Below are positions 54,345 to 63,079 of a stretch of DNA of 64,000 nt, piece by piece. Position 1 is the first letter of the stretch, and every line of letters begins with the position of its first letter. The notes under the pieces are model-generated. The model saw nothing but the letters and a program-made list of their open reading frames with translations. It was not told where the DNA came from and searched no databases. Made by a program: the position numbers and the translations under genes. This DNA is from Arthrobacter sp. AL12 (GTDB lineage Bacteria; Actinomycetota; Actinomycetes; Actinomycetales; Micrococcaceae), in NCBI RefSeq assembly GCF_029960645.1, contig NZ_JASBQY010000017.1:1-64000 (forward strand), given 5' to 3'.

Positions 54345-54409
54345 GCAACGCGGGGTCACTTTGCGCCCGTCCGTCATTCCCGGATGGGCGCAAAGTGACC
54401 CCGCGTTGC
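54345..54409. terminator. Hairpin with GCAACGCGGGGTCA-type arms (copy B)
   Basis: A stem of about 29 bp with one mismatch: GCAACGCGGGGTCACTTTGC starts at 54345 and its complement ends at 54409, closing on a short loop TCATTCC. It lies between the convergent ParA (+) and MerR (-) genes and ends in CTTTTGG. The first 14 bp are identical to the hairpin at 49557-49621. Confidence 0.92.
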
Positions 54410-54438
54410 CTTTTGGGGTGTGTTGGTGGGGCCGGTGC

Positions 54439-55035
54439 CTAGCCGATCTTTCGGGTGGCCCGGCGCTTGCTGAGTTCGTCGTCCGGGAAGGACTGGACGC
54501 CGGCGTGTTCGCTGGGAAGCGCCGCGAGGCTGCCTTCCACTTCCCGCCAGACCCGGCCGACGGCGATGCCGAAGACGCCCTGTCCGCCCTGGACGAGGTC
54601 GATGACCTCGTCGGCCGAGGTGCACTCGTACACGCTGGCGCCGTCGCTCATCAGGGTGATCTGGGCAAGATCCTCGACGCCGCGCTCCCGGAGGTGCTCG
54701 ACGGCGGTGCGGATCTGCTGCAGGGAAACGCCGGTATCAAGGAGCCGCTTGACGACCTTGAGGACCAGGATGTCGCGGAAACCGTAGAGCCGCTGCGAAC
54801 CGGAACCTGCGGCGCCGCGGACGGCGGGCTCGACCAGTCCGGTGCGTGCCCAGTAGTCCAACTGGCGGTAGGTGATGCCCGCTGCCTTGCAGGCCGTCGG
54901 GCCGCGGTAACCCGCGTCCTCGTCCAGAACAGGGAGATCCTCGGTGAACAGCAGACCCTGGGCACCGCTGGCCGGCACGGCTACACCGGCCGTCGAGGGC
55001 TGGTTAAGCTCGCCTGCTTCGCCTTTCGGACTCAC
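54439..55035 (-). CDS. MerR-family transcriptional regulator (Rv1830-like)
   Basis: 198-residue regulator. The MerR HTH is GPTACKAAGITYRQLDYWAR with the wing SGSQRLYGFRDILVLKVVKRL, followed by a coiled segment and a C-terminal effector-like region. The position after ftsR-bfn matches Rv1830 in mycobacteria. The start is the GTG at 55035: a strong AAGGAGG lies 6 bases upstream and would be inside the gene if the ATG at 55053 were used. The 271-bp gap upstream suggests its own promoter. The target is unknown; in C. glutamicum and mycobacteria this group is little studied. Confidence 0.92.
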   Translation of the reverse strand: MSPKGEAGELNQPSTAGVAVPASGAQGLLFTEDLPVLDEDAGYRGPTACKAAGITYRQLDYWARTGLVEPAVRGAAGSGSQRLYGFRDILVLKVVKRLLDTGVSLQQIRTAVEHLRERGVEDLAQITLMSDGASVYECTSADEVIDLVQGGQGVFGIAVGRVWREVEGSLAALPSEHAGVQSFPDDELSKRRATRKIG

Positions 55036-55107
55036 GTGGATCCTCCTTGTCATGGCTCCCCTGCGGACATTTGCAGTAACAACCGGTTATCCCTAGCGAA
55101 AAGAAAC

Positions 55108-55132
55108 CACGGATGGATAAAATTCATCCGTG
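55108..55132. promoter_or_regulatory. Dyad upstream of merR
   Basis: CACGGATG (55108-55115) and CATCCGTG (55125-55132) are exact inverted repeats with a 9-bp AT-rich spacer, 73 bp upstream of the merR GTG. It could be an autoregulatory operator or a weak terminator for bfn. There is no T-run. Confidence 0.45.
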
Positions 55133-55306
55133 TCATTGTGCCGGGGCTGCACCTTCCAGTGTGACCTGAGCGGCTGTTGCGTGCAATGGGAACTTGTACT
55201 TCTGACGTTAGGCCTGCCGGGGCCCAAGGTCAAAGACGTTCGGGGTATTGCAGGGCGTGTCGAAACTTTCATCCTCGACTTTAACCTTAACGTGATGTCA
55301 GCCCGT

Positions 55307-55810
55307 TCAACCGGCGAAGTCTTCAGGCTCGACGTCGTCGAGGAACTCGCGGAAACGGCGCAGCTCCCCTTCCTCGTCGACGGCGGGACCCGGGTGGGTG
55401 TCTTCGCCCTCGTCGTGTTCGGTGATCCGCACGCCAGCCTCCTCCATCACGGCGTCGGCGCACCAGATCCGGCACTTCGCGCGGAGGGCCAGCGCGAGAG
55501 CGTCGGAGGCCCGGGAACTGACCGTGGTCCCGTTCTCGAACTGCAACTGCCCGTAGAAGACGTTGTCCTCCACGGCCACGATGTTGACGCTGACGATTGT
55601 GTGGCCGAGGGTTTCGACGACGTCGATGAGCAGGTCGTGGGTCATGGGGCGCGGCGGCACGACCCCCTGCTGGGCCAGGGCGATCGCACTGGCCTCGGGG
55701 GTGCCGATCCAGATCGGCACATGCCGCTCCCCGTGGATCTCCTTGAGCAGGACGAGCGGCTGGTTGGACGGAAGCTCTATCCGAACGCCTACAATTTCCA
55801 CCTCAATCAT
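55307..55810 (-). CDS. Bifunctional nuclease family protein (DUF151)
   Basis: 167-residue DUF151/bifunctional nuclease-domain protein: MIEVEIVGVRIELPSNQPLV, VPIWIGTPEASAIALAQQG, and SSRASDALALALRAKCRIW, followed by an acidic C-terminal tail. In plants a related protein has DNase/RNase activity; in bacteria the role is unsettled, and some members act in regulation. It corresponds to Rv1829. ATG at 55810 shares one base with the ftsR stop (TGATG), so the pair is translationally coupled. A TTAACCTTAA half-site lies at 55281-55290, just past its end. Confidence 0.93.
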   Translation of the reverse strand: MIEVEIVGVRIELPSNQPLVLLKEIHGERHVPIWIGTPEASAIALAQQGVVPPRPMTHDLLIDVVETLGHTIVSVNIVAVEDNVFYGQLQFENGTTVSSRASDALALALRAKCRIWCADAVMEEAGVRITEHDEGEDTHPGPAVDEEGELRRFREFLDDVEPEDFAG

Positions 55811-56526
55811 CAGATGTCCATCCTCGAGATGCGGTCTTGGACCAGGGCGCGGTGCAGTGTCAGGCACAGCTCGCTGATCTCCCGGGCGGCTTCGGCGGCA
55901 CGCGCCTGGGAAGCGGCATCCTTGCGGGAGGTCAGGGTGGCCACCGCGCGCTCCACCAGACCGAACTCGCGTTCGGCGGCGGCCTGGAACGGCCGCAGGT
56001 GCCGTGGTTCCAGGCCGTGGCTCTCCAGCTGGACGCAGGCGCGTGCGACCTGGAGGGCGTGCTCGTCGAATTTGCCGTTGACATGGCCGATCAGGCCGTA
56101 GCTCAGGAGCGATTCGACCAGCGGCACGCTGGCGCCGGATTCGGTCCGGAGCTGTTCCTCGCTGAGCCGGCGGACCCGGTTGTGGAGCTCGGAGGCGAGT
56201 TCCTCGGAGACAATCCGCGGCGAGACCGTCACGCCGGGAGGCAGGTTGTCCGGACGTTCGCCGCGGTCGATCGCGTCGAGGTAGTCCTTGATGACCTTCA
56301 ACGGCAGGTACTGGTCGCGCTGGAGGGCGAGCACGAAACGCAGCCGCTCGACGTCGTTCTCGCCGTACTGCCGGTACCCGGCGGGGGTCCGCTGGGGGTT
56401 GATCAGTCCCTTTTCCTCAAGGAACCGGATTTTTGACGCGGTCATATTGGGGAAGTCGTCGCTTAGCTGAGCCAGGACTTCCCCGATGTTCAGAACCTGG
56501 GGTCCGCGCCGTTCCGCTTGTGCCAT
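55810..56526 (-). CDS. ftsR: MerR-family regulator FtsR (Rv1828-like)
   Basis: 238-residue regulator with the MerR HTH LNIGEVLAQLSDDFPNMTAS (start of the fold), then KIRFLEEKGLINPQRTPAGYRQY and DVERLRFVLALQRDQYLPL. A long helical C-terminal domain follows. Mycobacterial Rv1828 is a dimeric DNA-binding MerR protein; the C. glutamicum orthologue FtsR activates ftsZ. The ATG at 56526 is preferred, with a GTG two codons earlier. It is 18 bp downstream of garA. The TAACCTTC/GAAGGTTA dyad before ftsZ is its likely target here. Confidence 0.93.
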   Translation of the reverse strand: MAQAERRGPQVLNIGEVLAQLSDDFPNMTASKIRFLEEKGLINPQRTPAGYRQYGENDVERLRFVLALQRDQYLPLKVIKDYLDAIDRGERPDNLPPGVTVSPRIVSEELASELHNRVRRLSEEQLRTESGASVPLVESLLSYGLIGHVNGKFDEHALQVARACVQLESHGLEPRHLRPFQAAAEREFGLVERAVATLTSRKDAASQARAAEAAREISELCLTLHRALVQDRISRMDI

Positions 56527-56549
56527 GGCCACAGGCAGCTACCCCGGAA

Positions 56550-57026
56550 TCAGACGTGGCCTGCTGCGCGGGCAGGGCTCAGGTAGAAGGTGAGGCGGAA
56601 CTTCCCGATCTGCACTTCGTTGCCGGACTTCAGCTCGACGCTGTCGACGCGGTCGTGGTTCACGTACGTGCCGTTCAGGCTTCCGGTGTCCACCACTTCG
56701 AAGCTGCGCGCCGTACGGCGGAACTCGACGTGCCGGCGCGAGACCGTGACGTCGTCGAGGAAGATGTCGGCGTCCGGGTGGCGGCCCGCCGTCGTGACGT
56801 CCGAGTCCAGCAGGAAGCGCGCGCCCATGTTCGGGCCGCTGTGCGCGACCAGCAGGGCCGAGCCGTACGGCAGCGCCTCCGCGGCGGTCCGCTCCTCGGC
56901 CGAGAGCTTCGGGGTGATCGTGGGTTCATCGCGGACCGGCGTGAGGTTGATCGACGTGGTCTCCGAAGACTTCACTCCACCCGTGCCAAAACCGTCACCG
57001 GTGTTGTTGCGTTCGTGCCCAAACAT
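56550..57026 (-). CDS. garA: FHA-domain protein GarA/OdhI
   Basis: Forkhead-associated regulator of central metabolism; in mycobacteria and corynebacteria unphosphorylated GarA/OdhI inhibits 2-oxoglutarate dehydrogenase. 158 residues. The N-terminal phosphorylation motif is present (SSETTSINLTP at about 20-30; ETTS is the kinase target), followed by an FHA domain with AGRHPDADIFLDDVTVSRRH and GSLNGTYVN. ATG at 57026 has GGAGG seven bases upstream. The PASTA kinase at 39429 is a plausible modifier. Confidence 0.95.
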   Translation of the reverse strand: MFGHERNNTGDGFGTGGVKSSETTSINLTPVRDEPTITPKLSAEERTAAEALPYGSALLVAHSGPNMGARFLLDSDVTTAGRHPDADIFLDDVTVSRRHVEFRRTARSFEVVDTGSLNGTYVNHDRVDSVELKSGNEVQIGKFRLTFYLSPARAAGHV

Positions 57027-57120
57027 TGATTCCTCCATTCGCTGCAGGTGTCCCCCCTGCAAACAACGCATGCCGTCCGGAAGTGCCTGGCAAATCCGGG
57101 ATTCAACCCTTCGGCGGGGC

Positions 57121-57157
57121 GTCGTTTGGCTGGTTTCCCAGCGCTGGAAACAACGAC
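57121..57157. other. Structured spacer between gcvH and garA
   Basis: GTCGTT...GTTTCC pairs with GGAAAC-AACGAC around CAGCGCT, two 6-bp helices with a 6-base bulge. It sits in the 153-bp gap between gcvH and garA and lacks a T-run. It could be an attenuator or stabilising hairpin. Confidence 0.4.
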
Positions 57158-57179
57158 CCGGACCGAAAGGCCTTTAGCT

Positions 57180-57566
57180 TTAGCCTACCTGCTGTTCGTA
57201 CTCCGATGCACTGAGGAGCGACTCGATCGCGTCGGCTTCAGCCGGCTTGATTTCCATCAGCCAGCCCTCGCCGTAGGGATCCGAATTGATCAGGGCGGAA
57301 TCGGTGTCCAGTGCCTCGTTGCGGGACACCACCTCACCGGACACCGGGGCGTAGATGTCGCTGACGCTTTTGGTGGACTCGACCTCGCCGATCACGTCGT
57401 TTGCCTTGATCGTCGTGCCGACCTCCGGCATCTGGGCATAGACGACGTCCCCAAGGGCGTCCTGGGCAAAATCAGTGATGCCCACGCGCACGACGCCGTC
57501 GGCGTTCGGGGCGGAAACCCATTCGTGTTCTGCGGTGTAGGACAGCTCTTCGGGAATGATGCTCAT
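57180..57566 (-). CDS. gcvH: Glycine cleavage system H protein
   Basis: Lipoyl carrier of the glycine cleavage complex. 128 residues, typical length: LSYTAEHEWVSAPNADGVVR, GDVVYAQMPEVGT, the lipoylation Lys in GEVESTKSVSDIYAPVSGEVV, and NSDPYGEGWLMEIKP. gcvT and gcvP are not in the window; instead gcvH heads the garA-ftsR-bfn-merR group, as in Mycobacterium (Rv1826). A minus-strand TATACT at 57632-57637 fits a -10 element, with transcription starting near 57625. Confidence 0.96.
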   Translation of the reverse strand: MSIIPEELSYTAEHEWVSAPNADGVVRVGITDFAQDALGDVVYAQMPEVGTTIKANDVIGEVESTKSVSDIYAPVSGEVVSRNEALDTDSALINSDPYGEGWLMEIKPAEADAIESLLSASEYEQQVG

Positions 57567-57600
57567 GACGGGCCTTTCGTCGGGTCAATCACCAATATCG

Positions 57601-57627
57601 GCGGCGGGCATGTGAACGGCCCGCCGC
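57601..57627. promoter_or_regulatory. gcvH: 5' leader hairpin of gcvH transcript
   Basis: GCGGCGGGC (57601-57609) pairs exactly with GCCCGCCGC (57619-57627) around a 9-base loop. If transcription of gcvH starts about 6 bp after the TATACT box, this hairpin lies at the extreme 5' end of the mRNA, a position that protects transcripts from decay. Confidence 0.5.
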
Positions 57628-57713
57628 TGAAAGTATAGGCATATCCGGTCGGGCCCGGGGAGGACTCTGGCATGATGGGGCGATGACGGAAATTCCCGGT
57701 AACGGCTAGGCAA

Positions 57714-58583
57714 ATGCCCGAGCTTCCGGAGGTGGCTGCCCTGGCGGACTTCCTGGCCGCGCGTCTGCTCGGCGCTGCCGTCACGAAGATCCAGATCGTC
57801 TCCTTCGCGGTGCTCAAAACGGCGGATCCCCCCATCTCCGGGCTGGAGGGCCGGACTGTGACCGGGGTGCGCCGCTTTGGCAAGTTCGTCAGCCTGGAGG
57901 CCGACGGGCTGTATTTTGTCTTCCACCTGGCGCGGGCCGGCTGGGTCCGCTTCACCGACGCCCCCACGGGCACGCCCCTGAAAATGGGAAAGGGGCACAT
58001 CGCGGTGCGGCTGTCATTTTCCGGCCCCTCCGGCCCCGTGGATCTTGACCTGACCGAGGCCGGCACCAAGAAGAGCCTGGCGGTTTACGTCGTCCGGGAT
58101 CCCTCCGACGTACCCGGGATTGCCGCGCTGGGCCCGGATCCGTTCAGCGCCGGGTTCGACGTCGATGCCCTGGCCGGGATCCTGGCTTCCAGTTCGCAGC
58201 AGATCAAGGGAGTCCTGCGGAGCCAGAGCGTCATCGCCGGCATCGGCAACGCCTACAGCGACGAGATCCTGCACGCGGCCCGGATGTCGCCGTTCGCCCT
58301 TGCCCGGTCCCTGGACCGGGAGTCGGTCCAGCGGCTCTACGGCGCGATCCACGGCGTCCTGGGGACCGCGCTGCTGGACGCCAGCGGCAAACCGCCCCGT
58401 GAACTCAAGGACACCAAACGCAGCCACCTGAGGGTCCACGGGCGGGCCGGCGAGGCGTGCCCGGTGTGCGGGGACACGGTCCGCGAGGTCTCCTTCGCGG
58501 ACACGGGCCTGCAGTACTGTCCCGGCTGCCAGACGCAGGGAAAAATCCTGGCCGACCGCCGGACGTCACGCTTCCTGAAGTAG
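57714..58583 (+). CDS. Fpg/Nei family DNA glycosylase/AP lyase
   Basis: Base-excision repair enzyme, 289 residues. The catalytic N-terminus MPELPEVAAL is intact (Pro2 nucleophile after Met removal, Glu3). It has an H2TH segment (GIGNAYSDEILHAARMSP) with the Lys/Asn residues, and a C-terminal zinc finger of four Cys (CPVCGD ... CPGCQTQ). The Lys57 and intercalating residues are not those of the textbook Fpg, so it could be a Fpg2/Nei2-type paralogue rather than the main oxidised-guanine glycosylase. It is divergent from gcvH. Confidence 0.92.
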   Translation: MPELPEVAALADFLAARLLGAAVTKIQIVSFAVLKTADPPISGLEGRTVTGVRRFGKFVSLEADGLYFVFHLARAGWVRFTDAPTGTPLKMGKGHIAVRLSFSGPSGPVDLDLTEAGTKKSLAVYVVRDPSDVPGIAALGPDPFSAGFDVDALAGILASSSQQIKGVLRSQSVIAGIGNAYSDEILHAARMSPFALARSLDRESVQRLYGAIHGVLGTALLDASGKPPRELKDTKRSHLRVHGRAGEACPVCGDTVREVSFADTGLQYCPGCQTQGKILADRRTSRFLK

Positions 58584-58645
58584 CCGGCGGGCCGGCCGGT
58601 AAGTGGGGCCGGCGCGTCAGGGGCCGGGCCGGCAGCACCCGGACA

Positions 58646-58694
58646 ACAGAAAACCCCGCCACTCCCTGGTCGGGAATGGCGGGGTAATTTCTGT
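58646..58694 (-). terminator. Terminator of tRNA-Pro
   Basis: ACAGAAA and ACCCCGCCA-TCCC pair with GGGAATGGCGGGGT and TTTCTGT, an almost continuous stem of about 20 bp with a small loop. It abuts the CCA end of the tRNA on the minus strand. Confidence 0.88.
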
Positions 58695-58771
<77 letters not shown>

Positions 58772-58932
58772 CTGGTTCCGCCGTTCTCCGCTCCCGATGT
58801 CATTCTCTTCTCAAAGAATTCCATCTGAGCAGTCCGGCCGAACCACCTCCAAAAGCTTACACGATTCCGGAGGGTGCCCGTGACACTTTCAGCATGCCAC
58901 GGGAACTTTCTTCCCTCCGCGGGCGCGCGGAA

Positions 58933-60483
58933 TCAGCGCTTCTTGCCGCGCTTTTCCCGCACACGCATGTTGACCTCGATCGGCGTGCCCTCGAATCCGA
59001 AGGTTTCCCGGAGCCGGCGGGTGATGAAGCGGCGGTAGCCCGGGTCCAGGAAGCCCGTGGTAAAGAGCACGAACTTCGGCGGACGGCTGGAGGCCTGCGT
59101 GCCGAAGAGGATTCGGGGCTGCTTGCCGCCGCGGACCGGGTGCGGGTGCGCCGCGACCAGCTCGCCGAGGAAGGCGTTGAGCCGCCCGGTGGGAATGCGC
59201 TTGTCCCAGCTTTCCAGGGCGGTGTCCAGGGCCGGGACCAGCCGGTCCTTGTGCCACCCGGTCAGCGCCGAGATGTTGACCCGCGGCGCCCAGGCCACGT
59301 GGGCCAGGTCCTGCTCGATTTCGCGCTCCAGGTAGATGCGGCGTTCGTCGTCCAGCAGGTCCCACTTGTTGAACGCGAGCACCAGGGCCCGGCCGGATTC
59401 GATGGCCAGCTGCAGGATGCGGACATCCTGCTCGCTGAGAACCTCGTCCACTGCGAGGAGCACGACGGCGACCTCCGCCTTTTCGAGGGCGCTCTGCGTG
59501 CGCAGCGAGGCGTAGAAGTCGGCGCCCTGCGCCATGTGCTGGCGGCGGCGGATACCGGCGGTGTCCACGAAACGCCAGGTGCGGTCGCCGAGTTCGATGA
59601 ACTCATCGACCGGGTCACGCGTGGTGCCGGCGGTGTTGTCCACCACAACGCGCTCGGAACCGGCCAGCTTGTTCAGCAGCGAGGACTTGCCCACGTTCGG
59701 ACGCCCGATGAGGGCGATGCGGCGCGGGCCGCCGGAGCGCTCCAGGCCTTCGATCGTGGAGTACTCCGGAAGAGTGTCCATGACATGGTCCAGCAGGTCG
59801 GCGACGCCGCGGCCGTGCAGCGCCGAGACCGGGTAGGGCTCGCCGAAGCCGAGGCCCCAGAGCCTGGCCGAGTCGGCTTCCTGCGCGAAGTCGTCCACCT
59901 TGTTGGCCACCATGATGACCGGTTTCTTGGACTTGCGGAGCATCTTCACGACGGCTTCGTCCGTGGCGGTCGCGCCCACGGCGGAGTCGACGACGAACAG
60001 CACGGCGTCGGCGAGTTCCACAGCCATCTCGGCCTGTTCGGCAACGCGGGCGTGGATGCCGCGGGCATCGTGCTCCCAGCCGCCGGTGTCGACGACCGTG
60101 AAGTTCCGGCCGTTCCAGGTGGCCGAGTACATCACGCGGTCGCGCGTGACGCCCGGGGTGTCTTCCACCACGGCTTCGCGGCGGCCGAGGATCCGGTTCA
60201 CCAGCGTGGACTTGCCGACGTTGGGCCGGCCGATGATGGCCAGGACCGGATCAAGCTTGACCGGGCCGTCGAATTCCTCATCGTCGTACTCGCCGCTCAG
60301 GAGGGCGGCGTCGTCTTCGTCCAGATCGTAGTCATCCAGGCCGGCCCGGAGGGAGGCCGCGCGGACCTCGGCTTCCGCATCGTCCAGGGCGGCCAGATTC
60401 TCGGCCACCTGGTCCGTGCCGGTGGGCGTGTATTCGTCTTCGCCGGCGCCAAATTGGCCGGAGGTTTGAGTCGTATCGCTCAT
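58933..60483 (-). CDS. der: Ribosome biogenesis GTPase Der (EngA)
   Basis: Double GTPase needed for 50S ribosome assembly. 516 residues: an acidic N-terminal extension of about 75 residues, GTPase 1 with [29 protein letters not shown]; GTPase 2 with [30 protein letters not shown]; and a C-terminal KH-like domain ending basic (VREKRGKKR). It overlaps the upstream acyltransferase gene by 4 bp. The extension is common in Actinobacteria. Confidence 0.98.
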   Translation of the reverse strand: MSDTTQTSGQFGAGEDEYTPTGTDQVAENLAALDDAEAEVRAASLRAGLDDYDLDEDDAALLSGEYDDEEFDGPVKLDPVLAIIGRPNVGKSTLVNRILGRREAVVEDTPGVTRDRVMYSATWNGRNFTVVDTGGWEHDARGIHARVAEQAEMAVELADAVLFVVDSAVGATATDEAVVKMLRKSKKPVIMVANKVDDFAQEADSARLWGLGFGEPYPVSALHGRGVADLLDHVMDTLPEYSTIEGLERSGGPRRIALIGRPNVGKSSLLNKLAGSERVVVDNTAGTTRDPVDEFIELGDRTWRFVDTAGIRRRQHMAQGADFYASLRTQSALEKAEVAVVLLAVDEVLSEQDVRILQLAIESGRALVLAFNKWDLLDDERRIYLEREIEQDLAHVAWAPRVNISALTGWHKDRLVPALDTALESWDKRIPTGRLNAFLGELVAAHPHPVRGGKQPRILFGTQASSRPPKFVLFTTGFLDPGYRRFITRRLRETFGFEGTPIEVNMRVREKRGKKR

Positions 60484-61247
60484 TGCACTTTCCTTATGGG
60501 GTGATCTGCCGGCGTCCCGGCTACTGCTTCATGACGTTCTTGCGGGGAATCCGCGTCGGGCAAGGGCTGCCCTGTTCTTTGGATCGAGTCCTGGACATGG
60601 CGAGCCAGCGCGGCGCGGATCTCGGTTCCGGCCCTGTCCATTGAAACACGCCCGGTCTCGCCGGGCCTGCGGCTGACATTGAGGGCTCCGCCGAAGCTGA
60701 CGTGCAGCCTGCGGCGCAGCCGGGGCACGGCGTCGAGGTGTTCGACGCCGGTCCGGGTCCCGAGGATGGCCACGGGCACCACGGTCGCTCCGGAGTTCAG
60801 CGCGAGCCAGGCCACCCCCTTGTTGATGGCGGAGGCTTCACCGCTCCCCCGCGTGCCTTCGGGAAGAATGCCGACGCACCGTCCGGCGTCGAGCACGCCC
60901 TTGGCCGCGAGCAGGGCCGCCCGGTCGCCCGAGCGGTCCACCGCCAGCTGGCCGGAGGCCCGCAGCACGCGGCCGAGGAGGCCGGTGAACATTTCCTGCT
61001 TGACCAGGATATGCATGGCGCGCGGTGACGCCCCGAACATCACCGGTCCGTCCAGGAAACTGATGTGGTTGCCGGCGAAGATCACCGGACCCGTCGCCGG
61101 CACGTTGGACCGCCCGGTGACCGACGTCCGGTAGAGGACGTGGTTCAGGGTCCAGCCCACGGGCCGGCTCCAGATGGTGGTCCAGCGGCCCGGCAGTGCG
61201 GCCCGGGCCGGGGAGGGAACAGCCGGCTGCTGCCCGGCGTCAGTCAC
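60480..61247 (-). CDS. 1-acylglycerol-3-phosphate acyltransferase-like (second PlsC)
   Basis: 255-residue PlsC-family acyltransferase. HX4D motif [28 protein letters not shown] and [14 protein letters not shown] are present. GTG at 61247 ([10 protein letters not shown]) overlaps cmk by 8 bp. Its lipid substrate is uncertain, since a more typical PlsC lies at 43211. Location between cmk and der is conserved in actinobacterial genomes, suggesting an operon with them. Confidence 0.9.
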   Translation of the reverse strand: MTDAGQQPAVPSPARAALPGRWTTIWSRPVGWTLNHVLYRTSVTGRSNVPATGPVIFAGNHISFLDGPVMFGASPRAMHILVKQEMFTGLLGRVLRASGQLAVDRSGDRAALLAAKGVLDAGRCVGILPEGTRGSGEASAINKGVAWLALNSGATVVPVAILGTRTGVEHLDAVPRLRRRLHVSFGGALNVSRRPGETGRVSMDRAGTEIRAALARHVQDSIQRTGQPLPDADSPQERHEAVAGTPADHPIRKVQ

Positions 61248-61968
61248 GGTGGAGCCCCTGATGGTTGACGATGCTGTCCACAATGCCGAGTGCGGCGTCG
61301 ACGGTCCCGGCGAAGTCGAGCTCCGAGGAGTCCAGCGTCACCACACCGTCGGCGGCCCGGGTGAAGTTCACCACGGTCGAGTCCTTCGCATCGCGCTGGG
61401 TGACCTGCGCGGCGAGCTGTTCGGCGCTCTGGCTGCCGCCGAGCTGGATGCCCCGGCGGCGCAGGCGCGCCTCTTCGCTCGCGGTGAGGAGCATCCGCAC
61501 CTCGGCGTGGGGCGCGACGACGGTGGTGATGTCCCGGCCTTCGACCACCATGCGGCGGTGGTGCTTTTCGATCAGCTCGCGCTGCCGGCGGATCAGTTCG
61601 GTGCGGGCGCCGAGGGTGGTGGCGACGGCGCTGACGGCGGCGGAGATCGACGGCTCGCGGATCGCGAGGGTGACGTCGGCGCCGCCGACCAGCACGTATT
61701 CCTCCCGCGGGCTGGTGCTGATGTCCAGAGGGAAGCTCTTGGAGGCTGCCTCGACGGCGGCGCCGTCGTCCAGGTCCGTGCCGCTGTCCAGGCAGAACCA
61801 GGTCAGGGCACGGTACATGGCGCCGGTGTCGAGGTAAGCCAGTTTGAGCCGGCGTGCCACCTCTCTGCTGACGCTGGACTTGCCCGATCCGGACGGCCCG
61901 TCGATGGCGACGACAAGGCTCTTTCCGGGGCGCATTACGTCCACGGTTTCGATAAGTTCCTGGGTCAT
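61240..61968 (-). CDS. cmk: Cytidylate kinase
   Basis: Phosphorylates CMP/dCMP. 242 residues: P-loop VVAIDGPSGSGKSSVSREVAR, YLDTGAMYRALTW, and the CMP-binding VVEGRDITTVVAPHAEVRMLL, with RRRGIQLGG toward the end. ATG at 61968 shares a base with the tyrA stop (TAATG); an ATG at 61986 would give a 6-residue longer product. It overlaps the downstream acyltransferase gene by 8 bp. Confidence 0.96.
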   Translation of the reverse strand: MTQELIETVDVMRPGKSLVVAIDGPSGSGKSSVSREVARRLKLAYLDTGAMYRALTWFCLDSGTDLDDGAAVEAASKSFPLDISTSPREEYVLVGGADVTLAIREPSISAAVSAVATTLGARTELIRRQRELIEKHHRRMVVEGRDITTVVAPHAEVRMLLTASEEARLRRRGIQLGGSQSAEQLAAQVTQRDAKDSTVVNFTRAADGVVTLDSSELDFAGTVDAALGIVDSIVNHQGLHRD

Positions 61969-63077
61969 TACTGGAGTACCCGCCATCCACGGTCATTGAG
62001 GGCTTCGATTAACAGTTCGTGCTTGTTCGGCAGCACGGAGATTTCCGCCATGCCCACGTTCTGTCCGGAGGAGTGGTCCAGCCGGAGGTCCTCGAGGTTG
62101 ACGCCGATCTCGCCGATCTCGGTCAGCAGCCTGGCGATCTGTCCGGGCGTGTCATCCACCAGGACCGTCAGCCAGGAGTAGGCCTGCGGCGGTCCGCCGT
62201 GCTTGCCCGGGATGCGGGCCTGGCCGGCGTTGCCTTCGCTGATCAGCTGGGCCAGGTCGAGCCGGGCGCCGGGCGCTGTCGGGTTCTCAAGCGTCCCGAT
62301 GAGCCGGTTGAGGTCCTCGCGGAGGCCGTGCAGGATCTCCACGACCTTGTCCGCGTTCGCGCCGAGGATTTGCACCCACAGGGTCGGATCACTGGCCGCG
62401 ATCCGGGTGACGTCCCGCAGGCCGTTCCCGGCGAGCGACAGCGCGTGCAGGGGGGTGCCCTGCAGCCGGCTGGCCACGAGCGAGGACACCACCTGCGGCA
62501 CGTGCGACACCAACGCCACGGCCTCGTCGTGTTCCTCGGCGCCGAATTCGGACACGACAGCGCCCAGGTCCGCAGCCAGCGCACGCGCCGCCTGCAGCGC
62601 CCGGGGCAGGGTCTCGTCCGCGGGGCACAGGACCCACGGCATCGAGGTGAAGAGCTCGCCGCGGGCTGCGACAGGGCCCGACTTTTCACGGCCGGCCATC
62701 GGGTGGGTGCCCACGTAGCGGCCGAGGTCAGCGCCCCGGGCCCGGAGCTCGGCCAGGATGGCCGCCTTCACGCTGGCGATGTCCACGACTGTTGCCGCCG
62801 GGTAGTCCCTGAGGGCGCGTTCCACGACGTCCGCCGTGACGTCCGGCGGCGCGGCGACCACCACGAGTTCCGGCTGCTCGCCGTCAAGGCCCGCCAAAGG
62901 CAGGCCCGCGCCGATGTCGACGGCGACGGCCTGGTTGGTGGGCGAGGGGTCGGAGAGGAAGACTGCCACTCCGCGGCCCCGCAGCCCCAGCCCGATGCTG
63001 GTGCCAAGGAGCCCGGTCCCCACGACCACCACCGGACCGTTGAGGTGGCCGCGGCCGTGGGTGCGAAAGGCGGACAT
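61968..63077 (-). CDS. tyrA: Prephenate dehydrogenase with ACT domain
   Basis: Tyrosine biosynthesis: NAD-dependent oxidative decarboxylation of prephenate. 369 residues. Rossmann start VVVVGTGLLGTSIGLGLRGRG, the DIASVKAAIL and GTHPMAGREKSGP block with the key His, LVSHVPQVVSSLVA, and a C-terminal ACT-type domain (WLTVLVDDTPGQIARLLTE). The ACT domain suggests feedback control by Tyr. It lies 2 bp from the pseudouridine synthase gene and overlaps cmk. aroG at 41698 feeds the same pathway. Confidence 0.95.
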   Translation of the reverse strand: MSAFRTHGRGHLNGPVVVVGTGLLGTSIGLGLRGRGVAVFLSDPSPTNQAVAVDIGAGLPLAGLDGEQPELVVVAAPPDVTADVVERALRDYPAATVVDIASVKAAILAELRARGADLGRYVGTHPMAGREKSGPVAARGELFTSMPWVLCPADETLPRALQAARALAADLGAVVSEFGAEEHDEAVALVSHVPQVVSSLVASRLQGTPLHALSLAGNGLRDVTRIAASDPTLWVQILGANADKVVEILHGLREDLNRLIGTLENPTAPGARLDLAQLISEGNAGQARIPGKHGGPPQAYSWLTVLVDDTPGQIARLLTEIGEIGVNLEDLRLDHSSGQNVGMAEISVLPNKHELLIEALNDRGWRVLQ

Positions 63078-63079
63078 GC

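Noticed and set aside
57567..57713. Glycine riboswitch before gcvH
   Set aside because: The likely leader is only about 60 nt and shows one simple hairpin, without the conserved glycine aptamer cores.
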